Source of the DNA: Neisseria zalophi
Lineage (GTDB): Bacteria > Pseudomonadota > Gammaproteobacteria > Burkholderiales > Neisseriaceae
Assembly: GCF_008807015.1 (NCBI RefSeq)
Contig: NZ_CP031700.1
Location: forward strand, 558,001 to 622,000
Direction: 5' to 3'
DNA: 64,000 nucleotides
The notes under the pieces are model-generated. The model saw only the letters and a list, made by a program, of their open reading frames with translations. It ran no database searches and was not told the origin of the DNA. A program made the position numbers and the translations under genes. Below, in pieces: positions 46,845 to 56,836 of this stretch. The first letter of the stretch is position 1. Each line of letters begins with the position of its first letter.

Positions 46845-49800
46845 ATGTTTCATTTTGCCCATTCCCAATCTGAATTACGCCGTGCCGTTACGGCAGCTTA
46901 TCGCCGCGATGAGCAAGAAGCCGTTGCCGATTTATTAGAGCGTGCGGCAATGAGTGCGTCTGAAAAAGAAGCGGCGGCCGTGTTGGCGCGGCGCTTGGTG
47001 GCGCAGGTGCGTGCCGGACGCAGCAAGGCCAGCGGTGTGGATGCCTTGATGCATGAGTTTGCCTTGTCAAGCGAAGAAGGTGTGGCATTAATGTGTTTGG
47101 CCGAAGCTTTATTGCGGATTCCCGATAATGCGACGCGTAATAAACTGATTCGGGATAAATTATCCGGTGGCAATTGGAAGAGTCATTTGAACAATAGTCC
47201 GTCGTTGTTTGTGAATGCGGCTGCATGGGGGTTGTTGGTAACCGGTAAATTAACGTCTGCTAACAATGAGCAGAATTTGGGTATGGCGTTGACTCGGATT
47301 ATCGGCAAAGGCGGCGAGCCGGTGATTCGCAAAGGCGTGGACTATGCGATGCGGCTGTTGGGCAAGCAGTTTGTTACCGGGCAAACCATTGAAGAGGCAT
47401 TGCAAAATGGTAAAGAGCGCGAAAAAGCAGGTTATCGTTTTTCTTTCGATATGCTTGGCGAAGCGGCCATGACGCAGGCTGATGCCGATCGTTATTATCA
47501 GGATTATGTACAGGCGATTCATGCCATCGGTAAGGATTCGGCAGGGGCCGGTGTTTATGAAGGCAACGGCATTTCAGTAAAACTATCGGCGATTCATCCA
47601 CGCTATTCACGTGCCCAGCGCGACCGTGTTATGAATGAATTATTGCCACGCTTGAAGGCGTTATTTTTATTGGCAAAACAATACAATATCGGGCTGAACA
47701 TTGATGCGGAAGAAGCCAATCGTTTGGAATTGTCGCTGGATTTGATGGAAGCTTTAGTATCCGATCCCGAATTGGCGGGTTTTAACGGTATTGGTTTTGT
47801 AGTGCAGGCTTATCAGAAACGTTGCCCGTTTGTGATTGATTATTTAGTTGATTTGGCACGGCGCAACGGCCAGAAGCTGATGATACGTTTGGTTAAAGGG
47901 GCGTATTGGGACAGTGAAATCAAATGGGCGCAGGTGGACGGCTTGGACGGCTATCCCGTTTATACCCGCAAAGTGCATACCGATGTTTCTTATCTGGCTT
48001 GCGCACGCAAATTATTGTCTGCACAAGATGCCGTTTTCCCACAATTCGCTACCCATAATGCCTATACATTATCGGCCGTTTACCAAATGGGCGAGGGCAA
48101 GGATTATGAGTTCCAATGCTTACACGGCATGGGCGAAACCTTATATGACCAAGTGGTCGGGGCAAAAAACTTAGGCCGCCGCGTGCGTATTTATGCGCCG
48201 GTCGGTACACATGAAACGCTGTTGGCTTATTTAGTACGTCGTTTATTGGAAAACGGAGCAAACTCGTCGTTTGTGAACCAGATTGTGGATGAAAAAGTCA
48301 GTATCGACGATTTAATCAAATGTCCGCTGGATGCGGCTGCGCAAACACAAGGCAAAATGCATGCGGCTTTACCATTGCCGCGCCATCTGTATGGTTCGGG
48401 CCGTCTGAATTCATACGGTTTGGATTTGAGCAATGAATCGGTATTACAAAAGCTCGAAGAAGAAATGAACGCTGCAGCCCAACAAAACTTTCAGACGGCC
48501 TCTATCACTGCTGCCACGATTCAAAGTGATGAGCCGCATCCGGTTTTGAGTCCTGCTAATCATAATGATGTGGTGGGAACGGTGGCTTTTATTCAGACGG
48601 CCTCTATTGCCGATGTGGTTGCGGCAGCCAAGCAGGCCGAACAGGCATGGGCGGCTAAACAACCGTCTGAAAGGGCGGAATGCTTGCGCCGTTTTGCAGA
48701 TTTGTTGGAAGAGCATATGCCGCAGTTGATGATGTTGGCGGTACGCGAAGCCGGCAAAACCTTGAATAACGCTATTGCCGAAGTGCGCGAAGCGGTGGAT
48801 TTTTGCCGTTATTATGCCGATGAAGCCGAAACGACATGCGCAGCCAGAGCGCCGGTCGGCACGGTTGTGACGATTAGCCCGTGGAATTTTCCGTTGGCTA
48901 TTTTCGTCGGTGAAGTTACAGCAGCGTTGGCGGTCGGCAATACCGTGATTGCCAAGCCTGCCGAACAGACCAGTTTAATCGCCCATTATGCAGTACGCCT
49001 GTTGCATGAGTCCGGTGTGCCGGAAAATGTTTTGCAGTTGGTATTGGGTGCAGGGGAGGCAGGTGCCGCTTTAACGCAAGATACGCGGATTAACGGCGTG
49101 GTATTTACCGGTTCTACCGAAGTGGCCAAACTGATTAATCAGACTCTAAGCAAACGTACCGATTCCCCTGTGTTGATTGCCGAAACGGGCGGTATGAATG
49201 CCATGATTGTCGACAGTACCGCTCTAGCCGAGCAGGTGTGTGTCGATGTATTGAATTCCGCATTTGATAGTGCCGGACAACGGTGTTCAGCCTTGCGCAT
49301 TTTGTGCGTACAGGAAGAAGTGGCCGACCATATGATTCAGATGACTAAAGGGGCGATGAGTGAGTTGGTGGTGGATGATCCGAGCAGATTGGCGACCGAT
49401 GTCGGCCCGGTGATTGATGAAGAAGCTCGGCAGAATCTATTGGCGCATATTAATAAAATGAAAGGTATTGCCAAGTCTTATCATGAAATCAGACCGTCTG
49501 AAACGAGTAAGAAAGGTACTTTCGTTGCGCCCGTTTTGTTTGAACTCAATGATTTAAATGAGTTACAACGCGAAGTATTCGGCCCCGTGTTGCATGTTGT
49601 CCGTTATCAGGCGCATGAGTTGGACGGATTGATTCAACAAATCAACAGCAAAGGCTACGCGCTGACACACGGTATTCATAGCCGTATCGACGATACCATC
49701 CGCTATATTTCCAGCCGTATCGAAGCAGGTAATATTTATGTGAACCGTAATATTGTCGGAGCCGTTGTCGGGGTGCAACCTTTCGGCGGACATGGCTTGT

Positions 49801-50438
49801 CGGGTACAGGTCCTAAAGCCGGTGGGGCGTTTTATCTTCAAAAACTCAGTCAGGGCGCATGGCAGATACCTGAATTAAGCAAACAGGGGCAGGCCGACGA
49901 AAGCAAGTTGACGGTATTGGAAAAACTGATGCGGCAAATGGGGTTTAATCATGAAACGCAAGTACGCTTGGGCGGTCTGATGGGGCAGGCGCGCATACAT
50001 ACCTTGCGCGGCGCCGAAACGTTATTGCCAGGCCCGACCGGTGAGCGAAATACCGTCGTTTGGCGCGCACCGGAAAAAGTACGCTTATACGGCGGCAGCT
50101 TAGAGCAGGCTTTTGCCGCCCTTATTCAAATTGCTGCCGCAGGCTCTTCTACCATTGTGGTGCCGGAACATCCGTTGGCGATTTGGCAGGAACATTCAGA
50201 CGGCCTGATTGAAGTCAGCAACCGTAAAATACCTGAAAGCACTGCTTATTGGATTGCATTGGAAACGCCCGGGGTCGAACTGAAGCAACAGGCTGCGTTA
50301 CAGGATGGTGCGATTATTAAAATTATTCATGCGGCTGAGCATTTGGATGTTTTGCAAATTTTTGAAGAAATCAGCATCAGCGTCAATACTACTGCGGCAG
50401 GCGGTAATGCCAGTTTGATGGCAATGGCGGATAGTTGA
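46845..50438 (+). CDS. putA: Bifunctional proline dehydrogenase / L-glutamate gamma-semialdehyde dehydrogenase
   Basis: 1197 residues. Oxidises proline to glutamate. The N-terminal FAD-dependent proline dehydrogenase barrel covers about 90-500 (RLVKGAYWDSEIKWAQ, the catalytic-barrel signature, and YAPVGTHETLLAYLVRRLLENGANSSF). The aldehyde dehydrogenase domain covers about 600-1060, with Glu in AETGGMNAMIVD and the catalytic Cys in SAGQRCSALR. There is no N-terminal ribbon-helix-helix domain, so it should not repress its own gene as E. coli PutA does; this is normal for the shorter PutA class. The ATG at 46845 has GGAGAGG upstream and beats the in-frame ATG at 46791. At least four DUS lie inside the gene. 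Confidence 0.95.
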   Translation: MFHFAHSQSELRRAVTAAYRRDEQEAVADLLERAAMSASEKEAAAVLARRLVAQVRAGRSKASGVDALMHEFALSSEEGVALMCLAEALLRIPDNATRNKLIRDKLSGGNWKSHLNNSPSLFVNAAAWGLLVTGKLTSANNEQNLGMALTRIIGKGGEPVIRKGVDYAMRLLGKQFVTGQTIEEALQNGKEREKAGYRFSFDMLGEAAMTQADADRYYQDYVQAIHAIGKDSAGAGVYEGNGISVKLSAIHPRYSRAQRDRVMNELLPRLKALFLLAKQYNIGLNIDAEEANRLELSLDLMEALVSDPELAGFNGIGFVVQAYQKRCPFVIDYLVDLARRNGQKLMIRLVKGAYWDSEIKWAQVDGLDGYPVYTRKVHTDVSYLACARKLLSAQDAVFPQFATHNAYTLSAVYQMGEGKDYEFQCLHGMGETLYDQVVGAKNLGRRVRIYAPVGTHETLLAYLVRRLLENGANSSFVNQIVDEKVSIDDLIKCPLDAAAQTQGKMHAALPLPRHLYGSGRLNSYGLDLSNESVLQKLEEEMNAAAQQNFQTASITAATIQSDEPHPVLSPANHNDVVGTVAFIQTASIADVVAAAKQAEQAWAAKQPSERAECLRRFADLLEEHMPQLMMLAVREAGKTLNNAIAEVREAVDFCRYYADEAETTCAARAPVGTVVTISPWNFPLAIFVGEVTAALAVGNTVIAKPAEQTSLIAHYAVRLLHESGVPENVLQLVLGAGEAGAALTQDTRINGVVFTGSTEVAKLINQTLSKRTDSPVLIAETGGMNAMIVDSTALAEQVCVDVLNSAFDSAGQRCSALRILCVQEEVADHMIQMTKGAMSELVVDDPSRLATDVGPVIDEEARQNLLAHINKMKGIAKSYHEIRPSETSKKGTFVAPVLFELNDLNELQREVFGPVLHVVRYQAHELDGLIQQINSKGYALTHGIHSRIDDTIRYISSRIEAGNIYVNRNIVGAVVGVQPFGGHGLSGTGPKAGGAFYLQKLSQGAWQIPELSKQGQADESKLTVLEKLMRQMGFNHETQVRLGGLMGQARIHTLRGAETLLPGPTGERNTVVWRAPEKVRLYGGSLEQAFAALIQIAAAGSSTIVVPEHPLAIWQEHSDGLIEVSNRKIPESTAYWIALETPGVELKQQAALQDGAIIKIIHAAEHLDVLQIFEEISISVNTTAAGGNASLMAMADS

Positions 50439-50666
50439 TCGACATCATATTAAGGAGACTATCAGGCCGTTTGAAATGTTTTCATATGGTCTGATAATAT
50501 TTAATTAGTTCAAAAGCAGTATGGTTTGGGTTTAATGTTTGGATTTAAATTTTCGATCGTAATAATATTGGTTCTGCAGGTTGATGTATTGCCGGGAGCG
50601 CGTGATGTTTATTACCTGAAAAAATAGTCTGTTAGCAAATGAAAACGTGTTTTCTGATAAAAAAGC
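50439..50666. other. putA 3' flank with a decayed DUS hairpin
   Basis: No gene seen. At 50462-50494 the left arm AGGCCGTTTGAA, an ATGT loop and a right arm TTTCATATGGTCTGA look like a DUS pair that has lost its match at several positions. Confidence 0.45.
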
Positions 50667-50695
50667 TTGCATAGGCAAGCCGATTCTGATTTAAT
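50667..50695 (+). promoter_or_regulatory. Promoter of tRNA-Phe
   Basis: TTGCAT (50667-50672), 17-nt spacer, TTTAAT (50690-50695) with a TGA extension just before it. Transcription would start about 13 nt before the tRNA. Confidence 0.6.
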
Positions 50696-50714
50696 ACGAC
50701 TCTCTTTTGAGCAA

Positions 50715-50790
50715 GGCCAGATAGCTCAGTCGGTAGAGCAACGGATTGAAAATCCGTGTGTCGGCGGTTCGATCCCGCCTCTGGCCACCA
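50715..50790 (+). tRNA. tRNA-Phe (anticodon GAA)
   Basis: A complete 76-nt cloverleaf with encoded CCA. Acceptor stem GGCCAGA/TCTGGCC, D arm with AGCTCAGTCGGTAGAGC, anticodon stem ACGGA/TCCGT around loop TTGAAAA (anticodon GAA at 50748-50750), T arm GGCGG-TTCGATC-CCGCC, discriminator A. It has its own promoter and terminator. No integrated element is seen at its 3' end. Confidence 0.97.
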
Positions 50791-50791
50791 T

Positions 50792-50818
50792 TAACCGCTA
50801 AGCAGCGGTTATTTTTTT
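50792..50818 (+). terminator. tRNA-Phe terminator
   Basis: TAACCGCT (50792-50799), loop AAGC, AGCGGTTA (50804-50811), then seven T. A strong intrinsic terminator directly after the CCA end. Confidence 0.85.
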
Positions 50819-51061
50819 ATCTGTTGTTTTTCAGTCGAATAAAATATCTAAACATTATATTTACATATAGGCCGGGGTAGGTTTGCCCGGCCTGTTCGCT
50901 TATAATGACATGGTTTTTACAAGAGTATTATCTTTTGTTTATAAATATATAACATTACGGGATTATTGCTGATTAAACGGTTAGTGCCGTTTTAGAGGCA
51001 AAATAAATAATAAAAGACTCAACAACCGCATAGTGCGGATTGTCACGCAGGAGTTACAAAA

Positions 51062-52741
51062 ATGAGTGTCGGTATATTAAGAGTATTGGTGCAAAGTAAG
51101 TTAATCGACAGTAGCCAGGTCGAACATTATCAAAATGTATTAAAGTCTAATAAATCGATCCTTCCTTTGCTGTTTGAAGAAAATGTGATCACCCCAAAAG
51201 CCTTAGGCGAGTTGCTTGCCAAGGTGTTCAGTTATCCTCTTTTGGATTTGAGCCATTATCCACGTACTAATATCTTGTCGGATGTGCTTACTGAAGAGCA
51301 GATGTTGCAAAACCGCTGTATTCCTATTTTTCAGCGGGGGCGGAAGGTTTATTTTGCTGTTTCCGATCCTACTCAAATTCAAAATTTCCAAAAAATCGGG
51401 TTTACATCCGGTGTTTCCGTTGACTTGGTGATTGTACGGGAAGACCAGTTAAATACTTTACTCGAATGGTTGGGACAGCGCTCCACTTCCATCTTGAATG
51501 AAATGAGTAAAGAGCATGAAGCCGCAGCGGCCGCACAAGCTTTATTTATTGATAATGAAGAGGCGGAAGACGGCCCGATTCCGCGTTTTATTCATAAAAC
51601 CTTATCGGATGCATTGAATGCGGGTGCTTCCGATATCCACTTCGAATTCTATGAGCAAATGGCACGCGTACGTTTCCGTGTCGACGGGCAATTGCGCGAA
51701 GTGGTTCAACCACCCGTAGCTGTACGCGGACAGTTGGCATCGCGTATCAAAGTAATGGCACGCTTGGATATTTCCGAAAAACGGGTGCCGCAAGATGGAC
51801 GTATTCAAATTGCATTCCATAAACACGGACGTCCGATTGATTTCCGTGTCAGCACATTGCCGACTTTGTTCGGTGAAAAAGTAGTGATGCGTATTTTGAA
51901 CTCTGATGCCGGCTCGTTGAATATCGACCAACTCGGATTCGAGCCGTTCCAAAAAGAAATGCTGCTGGAGGCGATTCACCGCCCTTACGGCATGGTATTG
52001 GTAACTGGCCCGACGGGTTCGGGTAAAACGGTATCGCTTTATACTTGTTTGAATATTCTGAATACAGAAAGCGTGAATATTTCCACAGCAGAAGATCCGG
52101 CCGAGATTAATTTGCCCGGTATCAATCAGGTAAACGTAAATGATAAGCAGGGCTTGACCTTTGCTGCCGCTTTGAAATCCTTTCTCCGTCAGGATCCCGA
52201 TATCATCATGGTGGGTGAGATTCGTGACTTGGAAACTGCCGATATTGCTATTAAAGCAGCGCAAACCGGCCATATGGTGTTTTCAACACTGCATACCAAT
52301 AATGCCCCGGCAACTTTATCGCGTATGTTGAATATGGGGGTGGCGCCATTTAATATTGCAAGCTCAGTCAGTTTGATTATGGCGCAGCGGCTGTTGCGTC
52401 GGCTGTGTCCGAATTGTAAAGCCCCGATGGAACGTCCGCCTGAGTATGCTTTGAAAAAAGCTGGGTTTACCGATGAAGACTTAGCTAAAGATTGGACTAT
52501 GTACCGTGCCGTTGGTTGCGATAGCTGCCGCGGTAAGGGTTATAAAGGCCGTGCCGGTATTTATGAAGTCATGCCGATAAGTGAAGAAATGCAGCGCGTT
52601 ATTATGGAAAACGGCACAGAAGTAGATATTATGAATATGGCCTATAAAGAAGGTATGGTCGATTTGCGCCGTGCCGGTTTGCTGAAGGTGATGCAGGGGA
52701 TTACTTCTTTGGAAGAAGTTCTGGCACATACTAACGATTAA
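51062..52741 (+). CDS. pilB: Type IV pilus assembly (extension) ATPase PilB, called PilF in Neisseria
   Basis: 559 residues. N-terminal T2SSE_N domain (about 1-150), then the secretion ATPase core with Walker A GPTGSGKT at residues 316-323, Asp box STAEDPAEI, Walker [15 protein letters not shown] and His box [14 protein letters not shown] zinc-binding tetracysteine region (CPNC near 450 and CDSC near 487) is present. It powers pilin polymerisation at the cytoplasmic face. GCAGGAGTTAC gives the ribosome binding site. First gene of pilF-pilG-pilD-coaE-zapD-yacG. A 8-bp GC hairpin (50869-50893) lies in its upstream region. Confidence 0.96.
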   Translation: MSVGILRVLVQSKLIDSSQVEHYQNVLKSNKSILPLLFEENVITPKALGELLAKVFSYPLLDLSHYPRTNILSDVLTEEQMLQNRCIPIFQRGRKVYFAVSDPTQIQNFQKIGFTSGVSVDLVIVREDQLNTLLEWLGQRSTSILNEMSKEHEAAAAAQALFIDNEEAEDGPIPRFIHKTLSDALNAGASDIHFEFYEQMARVRFRVDGQLREVVQPPVAVRGQLASRIKVMARLDISEKRVPQDGRIQIAFHKHGRPIDFRVSTLPTLFGEKVVMRILNSDAGSLNIDQLGFEPFQKEMLLEAIHRPYGMVLVTGPTGSGKTVSLYTCLNILNTESVNISTAEDPAEINLPGINQVNVNDKQGLTFAAALKSFLRQDPDIIMVGEIRDLETADIAIKAAQTGHMVFSTLHTNNAPATLSRMLNMGVAPFNIASSVSLIMAQRLLRRLCPNCKAPMERPPEYALKKAGFTDEDLAKDWTMYRAVGCDSCRGKGYKGRAGIYEVMPISEEMQRVIMENGTEVDIMNMAYKEGMVDLRRAGLLKVMQGITSLEEVLAHTND

Positions 52742-52783
52742 TCAAAATGAATTTGTATCAAACCATATTTTTAAGGGGTAAAC

Positions 52784-54031
52784 ATGAGTAAGACCACAAT
52801 GGGGCGGCGCTCTGCCAAACCGACCAAAAAAGATAAGGGTGTCCGTTTTTCTTTCGAAGGCCGCAATATCGAAACCGAGCAAATGGTGCGTGGTGAAGTG
52901 GTAGCGAAAAACGAAGAAGAAGCGCGCAAGAAGATTCAACGTCGTGGCATTAAACCGTTGCGTGTCAGCAAAGTGAAAGCTGTGCGTAAAAAAAGGATTA
53001 CACAAGAAGATATCACAGTATTTACCCGTCAATTGGCAACCATGATGAAAGCCGGCCTGCCGTTAATGCAGGCGTTTGAAATTGTGGCCAAAGGGCATTC
53101 AAATCCATCTGTGACTCAAATGCTGATGGAAATTCGGGCTGATGTGGAGCAGGGTAGTGCTTTGGGTAAGGCTTTTAGCAAACATCCAAAATATTTCGAC
53201 CGCTTTTATTGCAATCTGATTGCCGCCGGTGAGGCGGGCGGTGTATTGGAAACCTTATTAGATAAGTTGGCAGTATATAAAGAAAAAACCCAAGCGATTA
53301 AGAAAAAAGTAAAAAGTGCACTGACCTATCCGATTGCTATTGTGGTGGTTGCCATTGTATTGGTGTTTATTATGATGGTATTCGTGCTACCGGCATTCGG
53401 CCAGGTTTACAGCAGTATGGGGGCGGAGTTGCCGGGTCTGACACAGATTGTGATGAGCATATCGGACTTCTTTGTTGAGTATGCTTGGGTGATTGTGGTC
53501 GGCACCGTAGCGATATGTTATGCAGCATTTCAATGGTATAAAAAATCACCGACACTACAAAAACGTGTTGATGCCGTATTGTTGCGATTGCCTATTTTCG
53601 GGCCGATTGTAAAAAAAGCCACTATTGCACGTTGGGCAAGAACGACTTCCACGCTGTTTGCTGCCGGTGTGCCTTTGGTTGAGGTATTGGATTCGGTATC
53701 CGGTGCGGCAGGCAATATTCTTTATGAAGAAGCCACGCAGGATATCCGTGCGAAGGTAACGCAGGGTTTGTCACTTACATCCAGTATGCAGGGAACTGAT
53801 ATGTTCCCCAATATGGTGCTGCAAATGGCATCTATCGGGGAAGAGTCTGGCTCTCTAGATGATATGTTAAATAAAGCCGCCGAATTTTATGAAGATGAAG
53901 TGGATAATTCTGTTGCACAGTTATCTTCATTGATGGAGCCGATTATTATGGTGGTGCTCGGTTCGATTATCGGGGTGATTTTGGTTGCCATGTATCTGCC
54001 GCTGTTTAACTTGGGTAACGTGGTGGGCTGA
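52784..54031 (+). CDS. pilG: Type IV pilus inner-membrane platform protein PilC family (PilG in Neisseria)
   Basis: 415 residues, type II secretion F family. Two cytoplasmic helical domains (about 75-195 and 275-380), each opening with FTRQLATMMKAGLPLMQAFE or WARTTSTLFAAGVPLVEVLD type motifs, and three membrane helices (about 180-205, 225-250, 385-410). The basic N-terminus is a linker. It turns ATPase motion into pilus growth. AGGGGTAAAC precedes the ATG. 42 nt after pilB, 3 nt before pilD. Confidence 0.96.
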   Translation: MSKTTMGRRSAKPTKKDKGVRFSFEGRNIETEQMVRGEVVAKNEEEARKKIQRRGIKPLRVSKVKAVRKKRITQEDITVFTRQLATMMKAGLPLMQAFEIVAKGHSNPSVTQMLMEIRADVEQGSALGKAFSKHPKYFDRFYCNLIAAGEAGGVLETLLDKLAVYKEKTQAIKKKVKSALTYPIAIVVVAIVLVFIMMVFVLPAFGQVYSSMGAELPGLTQIVMSISDFFVEYAWVIVVGTVAICYAAFQWYKKSPTLQKRVDAVLLRLPIFGPIVKKATIARWARTTSTLFAAGVPLVEVLDSVSGAAGNILYEEATQDIRAKVTQGLSLTSSMQGTDMFPNMVLQMASIGEESGSLDDMLNKAAEFYEDEVDNSVAQLSSLMEPIIMVVLGSIIGVILVAMYLPLFNLGNVVG

Positions 54032-54034
54032 TAT

Positions 54035-54898
54035 ATGTTACAAGCGTTCAACGAGCTGGCACCGTTTGTGGTGCCGCTTTCTATATTATTTGGGTTGTTG
54101 GTCGGCAGTTTTTTAAATGTGGTGATTTACCGTGTACCAGTGATGATGGAACGTAGTTGGACAGTATTTGCCAAAGAACATCTTGGTATGCAAGCAACAG
54201 AAGAAGAACTACGGCCGTTTAATTTAATCAAACCCGATTCCCGTTGCCCTAAATGCGAAAGCCCGGTTAAGCCTTGGCAGAATATTCCTGTTATTAGTTA
54301 TTTGCTGCTGCGCGGTCGGTGTGGAACATGCAAGACACCGATTAGCAAACGTTATCCGGCCATAGAGTTGTTGACGGCACTATTATTCGGTATTGTGGCT
54401 TGGCGTTATGGCTGGAGTATGGTGACATTGGGCGGGTTACTTTTTACCGCCATGTTGGTGGCGTTGACTTTTATCGATGCCGATACGCAATATTTGCCCG
54501 ACCAGTTAACTTTACCGTTGATATGGATCGGGTTGCTGTTTAACTTAAATGGTGCTTTTGTACCGCTTTATTCGGCGGTATTAGGCGCATTTTGGGGTTA
54601 TATGGCTTTATGGCTATTGTGTTATATCTATAAACTCCTGACCGGCAAAATCGGTATGGGTGGCGGTGATTTTAAATTGTTGGCTGCTTTGGGTGCCTGG
54701 CTCGGTGTCGGTATTTTACCGGTATTGGTTTTTATGTCGGCATTTATCGGTATAATCATGGCTGTGATTATGAAGGTGGCTAAAGGCCAGCAGTTTGCAT
54801 TCGGCCCCAGCTTGGCAATTGCCGGGTGGATTATTTTTATTGCCAATGACGAAGTGATGGCATTAGTTCGTTGGTGGTTGAACAGCTCAGGGTTTTAA
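54035..54898 (+). CDS. pilD: Prepilin peptidase / N-methyltransferase PilD
   Basis: 287 residues, polytopic aspartic protease of the inner membrane that cleaves and N-methylates prepilins. Zinc-binding CPKC (71-74) and CGTC (96-99) of the cytoplasmic methylase domain; catalytic Asp in TFIDADTQYLPD (near 148) and in the GxGD motif GMGGGDFKLLAALG (near 212). About eight membrane helices. It shares an operon with pilB and pilG and abuts coaE (1-nt gap). Confidence 0.96.
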   Translation: MLQAFNELAPFVVPLSILFGLLVGSFLNVVIYRVPVMMERSWTVFAKEHLGMQATEEELRPFNLIKPDSRCPKCESPVKPWQNIPVISYLLLRGRCGTCKTPISKRYPAIELLTALLFGIVAWRYGWSMVTLGGLLFTAMLVALTFIDADTQYLPDQLTLPLIWIGLLFNLNGAFVPLYSAVLGAFWGYMALWLLCYIYKLLTGKIGMGGGDFKLLAALGAWLGVGILPVLVFMSAFIGIIMAVIMKVAKGQQFAFGPSLAIAGWIIFIANDEVMALVRWWLNSSGF

Positions 54899-54899
54899 T

Positions 54900-55523
54900 A
54901 TGGCATATTGGGTAGGGCTGACTGGTGGAATTGGTAGCGGTAAATCACAGGTTGCGGCAGCTTTTGCCGATGCCGGTGTGCCTGTTATCGATGCCGATGT
55001 TATCAGCCGTTCTTTAACGGCTGATAACGGCAAAGCCTTGCCAGAAATTCGAACACAGTTCGGCGACGATATTTTTGATCAAGACGGCCGTCTGAATCGT
55101 GCACAATTACGTGATTTGGTTTTCAGACGGCCTGAAGCCAAACAGCAGTTGGAAGCTTTAATGTTTCCTTTGATTTTGTCGGAAATAAAACAACAGCAGC
55201 AGAAATATTCTCAGGCAGTTTATGGTGTGATTGACATACCGTTACTGATTGAACAGCCTGAGTTTATGGTTTTGGCTAATCGTATTTTGGTTGTTGATAC
55301 CTTGGAGCAAAATCAAATCGAACGGGTACGTCGCCGCAGCCACCTTGAAGATGCTGAAATAAGGCGTATTATGGCATCACAGGCATCACGAAAAGAAAAA
55401 TTATTGGTTGCCGATGATGTCTTACCAAATAATGGTACGATTCAAGAGCTGACAGGTAAAGTTGATCGGTTACACTGTTATTATCAGGCGCGGTTTTTAT
55501 ATTTATCCAGAGTAAATCTATGA
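54900..55523 (+). CDS. coaE: Dephospho-CoA kinase
   Basis: Last step of coenzyme A synthesis. 207 residues with P-loop GLTGGIGSGKS (6-16), VIDADVISR substrate-site motif, and VIDIPLLIE. Two DUS cores sit in the middle (55088 and 55121) about 30 nt apart and in opposite orientation, so the mRNA could fold there. It overlaps zapD by 4 nt (ATGA). Confidence 0.95.
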   Translation: MAYWVGLTGGIGSGKSQVAAAFADAGVPVIDADVISRSLTADNGKALPEIRTQFGDDIFDQDGRLNRAQLRDLVFRRPEAKQQLEALMFPLILSEIKQQQQKYSQAVYGVIDIPLLIEQPEFMVLANRILVVDTLEQNQIERVRRRSHLEDAEIRRIMASQASRKEKLLVADDVLPNNGTIQELTGKVDRLHCYYQARFLYLSRVNL

Positions 55524-56287
55524 TTCGTTTCGAGCATCCGCTTTCCGAGCGGGTACGCAGCTTTCTGCGGATAGAGCATTTGTTTAACCGCTTCCATTCC
55601 GAAAGTGAGCGGAAAGACAATAGCCCATGGCCGCACCATCTGGCTTTGTTTTCCCTGTTTGAAATTATGGAATGCGCTGGGCGGGCGGAATTAAAACTGG
55701 ATATTTTGCAAGAGTTGGAACGACAGAAACAACTTTTATCCGATAGCCGTTTTCAAAACGAATCACCGGTGATTACAAAAGAGCGGCTACAGGAAGTAGC
55801 AGAAAATTTGCAAGGTGTACAGCAGAAATTTGGGCAGCATTTGCGTGAAAATGACTGGCTGATGGCGATTAAGCAGCGGATGATGGTGCCGGGTGGAACC
55901 AGCCCGTTTGATTTGTCTTCTTATTATTTCTGGCAGCAGTTGCCATGCGAGCACCGTTTACAGGATTTGCAACGGTGGATTGCCACCTTATTGCCGACCC
56001 GTGAAGCGATTCGTGTATTACTGGATATTTTAAGAGCGAATACGCGTGCAGTGGATTGCGTGGCACAAAAGGGTAATTATCAAAGAAATAGCTTGGCACA
56101 GAATATCCACATGCTGACGATTGAAGTGGACATTGAACACAAGGCATTGCCGGAAGTTTCGGCCAATAAATACATTACTCACATCCGTTTCTTAGAAGCT
56201 TCTCAGGAATATGCGCGCGGTAAACAACTAACACATGATGTGCCGTTTCAACTTATTATGTGTAGTTTTGATCCGATTTTAGAGTAA
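55520..56287 (+). CDS. zapD: Cell division protein ZapD
   Basis: 255 residues, cytoplasmic FtsZ-bundling protein. N-terminal FEHPLSERVRSFLRIEHLF is the family signature, followed by an alpha-helical domain (about 20-120) and a beta-domain (about 170-255). It overlaps coaE by 4 nt and is followed after 3 nt by yacG, the conserved coaE-zapD-yacG order. Confidence 0.95.
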   Translation: MIRFEHPLSERVRSFLRIEHLFNRFHSESERKDNSPWPHHLALFSLFEIMECAGRAELKLDILQELERQKQLLSDSRFQNESPVITKERLQEVAENLQGVQQKFGQHLRENDWLMAIKQRMMVPGGTSPFDLSSYYFWQQLPCEHRLQDLQRWIATLLPTREAIRVLLDILRANTRAVDCVAQKGNYQRNSLAQNIHMLTIEVDIEHKALPEVSANKYITHIRFLEASQEYARGKQLTHDVPFQLIMCSFDPILE

Positions 56288-56290
56288 AAA

Positions 56291-56476
56291 ATGAACCATC
56301 AAAAAATAAAAATTACCTGTCCGACCTGTCGAAAGCAGACAGAATGGCATCTGGATAACCCGTTTCGTCCGTTTTGCAGTGAGCGGTGCAAATTGATTGA
56401 TTTGGGCGCGTGGGTGGATGAAGCATTTGCAATAGAGGCAGAAGAAGATTTTCAGGATTTATCGCCGAACTTTTAA
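56291..56476 (+). CDS. yacG: DNA gyrase inhibitor YacG (zinc protein)
   Basis: 61 residues. Zinc-finger cysteines C10-x2-C13 (CPTC) and C29-x3-C33 (CSERC), then LIDLGAWVDE. The E. coli homologue binds GyrB and inhibits gyrase. Last gene of the pilB-to-yacG cluster. Confidence 0.94.
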   Translation: MNHQKIKITCPTCRKQTEWHLDNPFRPFCSERCKLIDLGAWVDEAFAIEAEEDFQDLSPNF

Positions 56477-56501
56477 TAAATAATTCAATTAGATTGTTTA
56501 A

Positions 56502-56546
56502 AGGCTGAAGTGGCAATTCTATTAAGCTACTTCAGCCTATATTTTT
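56502..56546 (+). terminator. Terminator after yacG
   Basis: AGGCTGAAGT (56502-56511) pairs with ACTTCAGCCT (56529-56538), continued inward by G-T, G-C and C-G pairs, then ATATTTTTG. 26 nt after the yacG stop. Confidence 0.75.
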
Positions 56547-56836
56547 GACCATAGTTTTACAGGGAAGCATGTTTCGAATATTTCAATCAAATCTATTTTT
56601 ATAATCCTTTTATCATAAGAATTATAAGGTACGTTGTGTTTGAGTACGGCATGTTTTTATAGTTTATTGAAAAATATAAAATATTATTTATTTTAATTTA
56701 GGATATTAGGATGCTATTCCTCCAAAAATTAGTGGTTATTTTAATAACTGCTTTTTGATTTTAAGTTATGATGGTAATTAGGTTATTGTCAATATTTGCT
56801 AAGTTTTTATTTTTTAATTTTATAAAAGGATACGAA
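56547..56836. other. AT-rich region upstream of the metallo-hydrolase gene
   Basis: No gene seen. A 22-bp imperfect palindrome AGTGGTTATT-TT-AATAACTGCT (56731-56752), followed by five T, could be an operator or a weak terminator. TATGAT at 56767 is a possible -10. Confidence 0.35.

Noticed and set aside
46845..50438. putA as truncated at its N-terminus because it lacks the DNA-binding domain
   Set aside because: Shorter PutA proteins without the ribbon-helix-helix domain are a normal class, and the start has a good ribosome binding site.
50715..50790. tRNA-Phe as an integration site for a mobile element
   Set aside because: No integrase and no repeat of the tRNA 3' end were seen nearby; a normal terminator and the pil operon follow.
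51602..52273. 223-residue open frame antisense to pilB
   Set aside because: Shadow of a conserved ATPase gene; no start signal and atypical residue composition.
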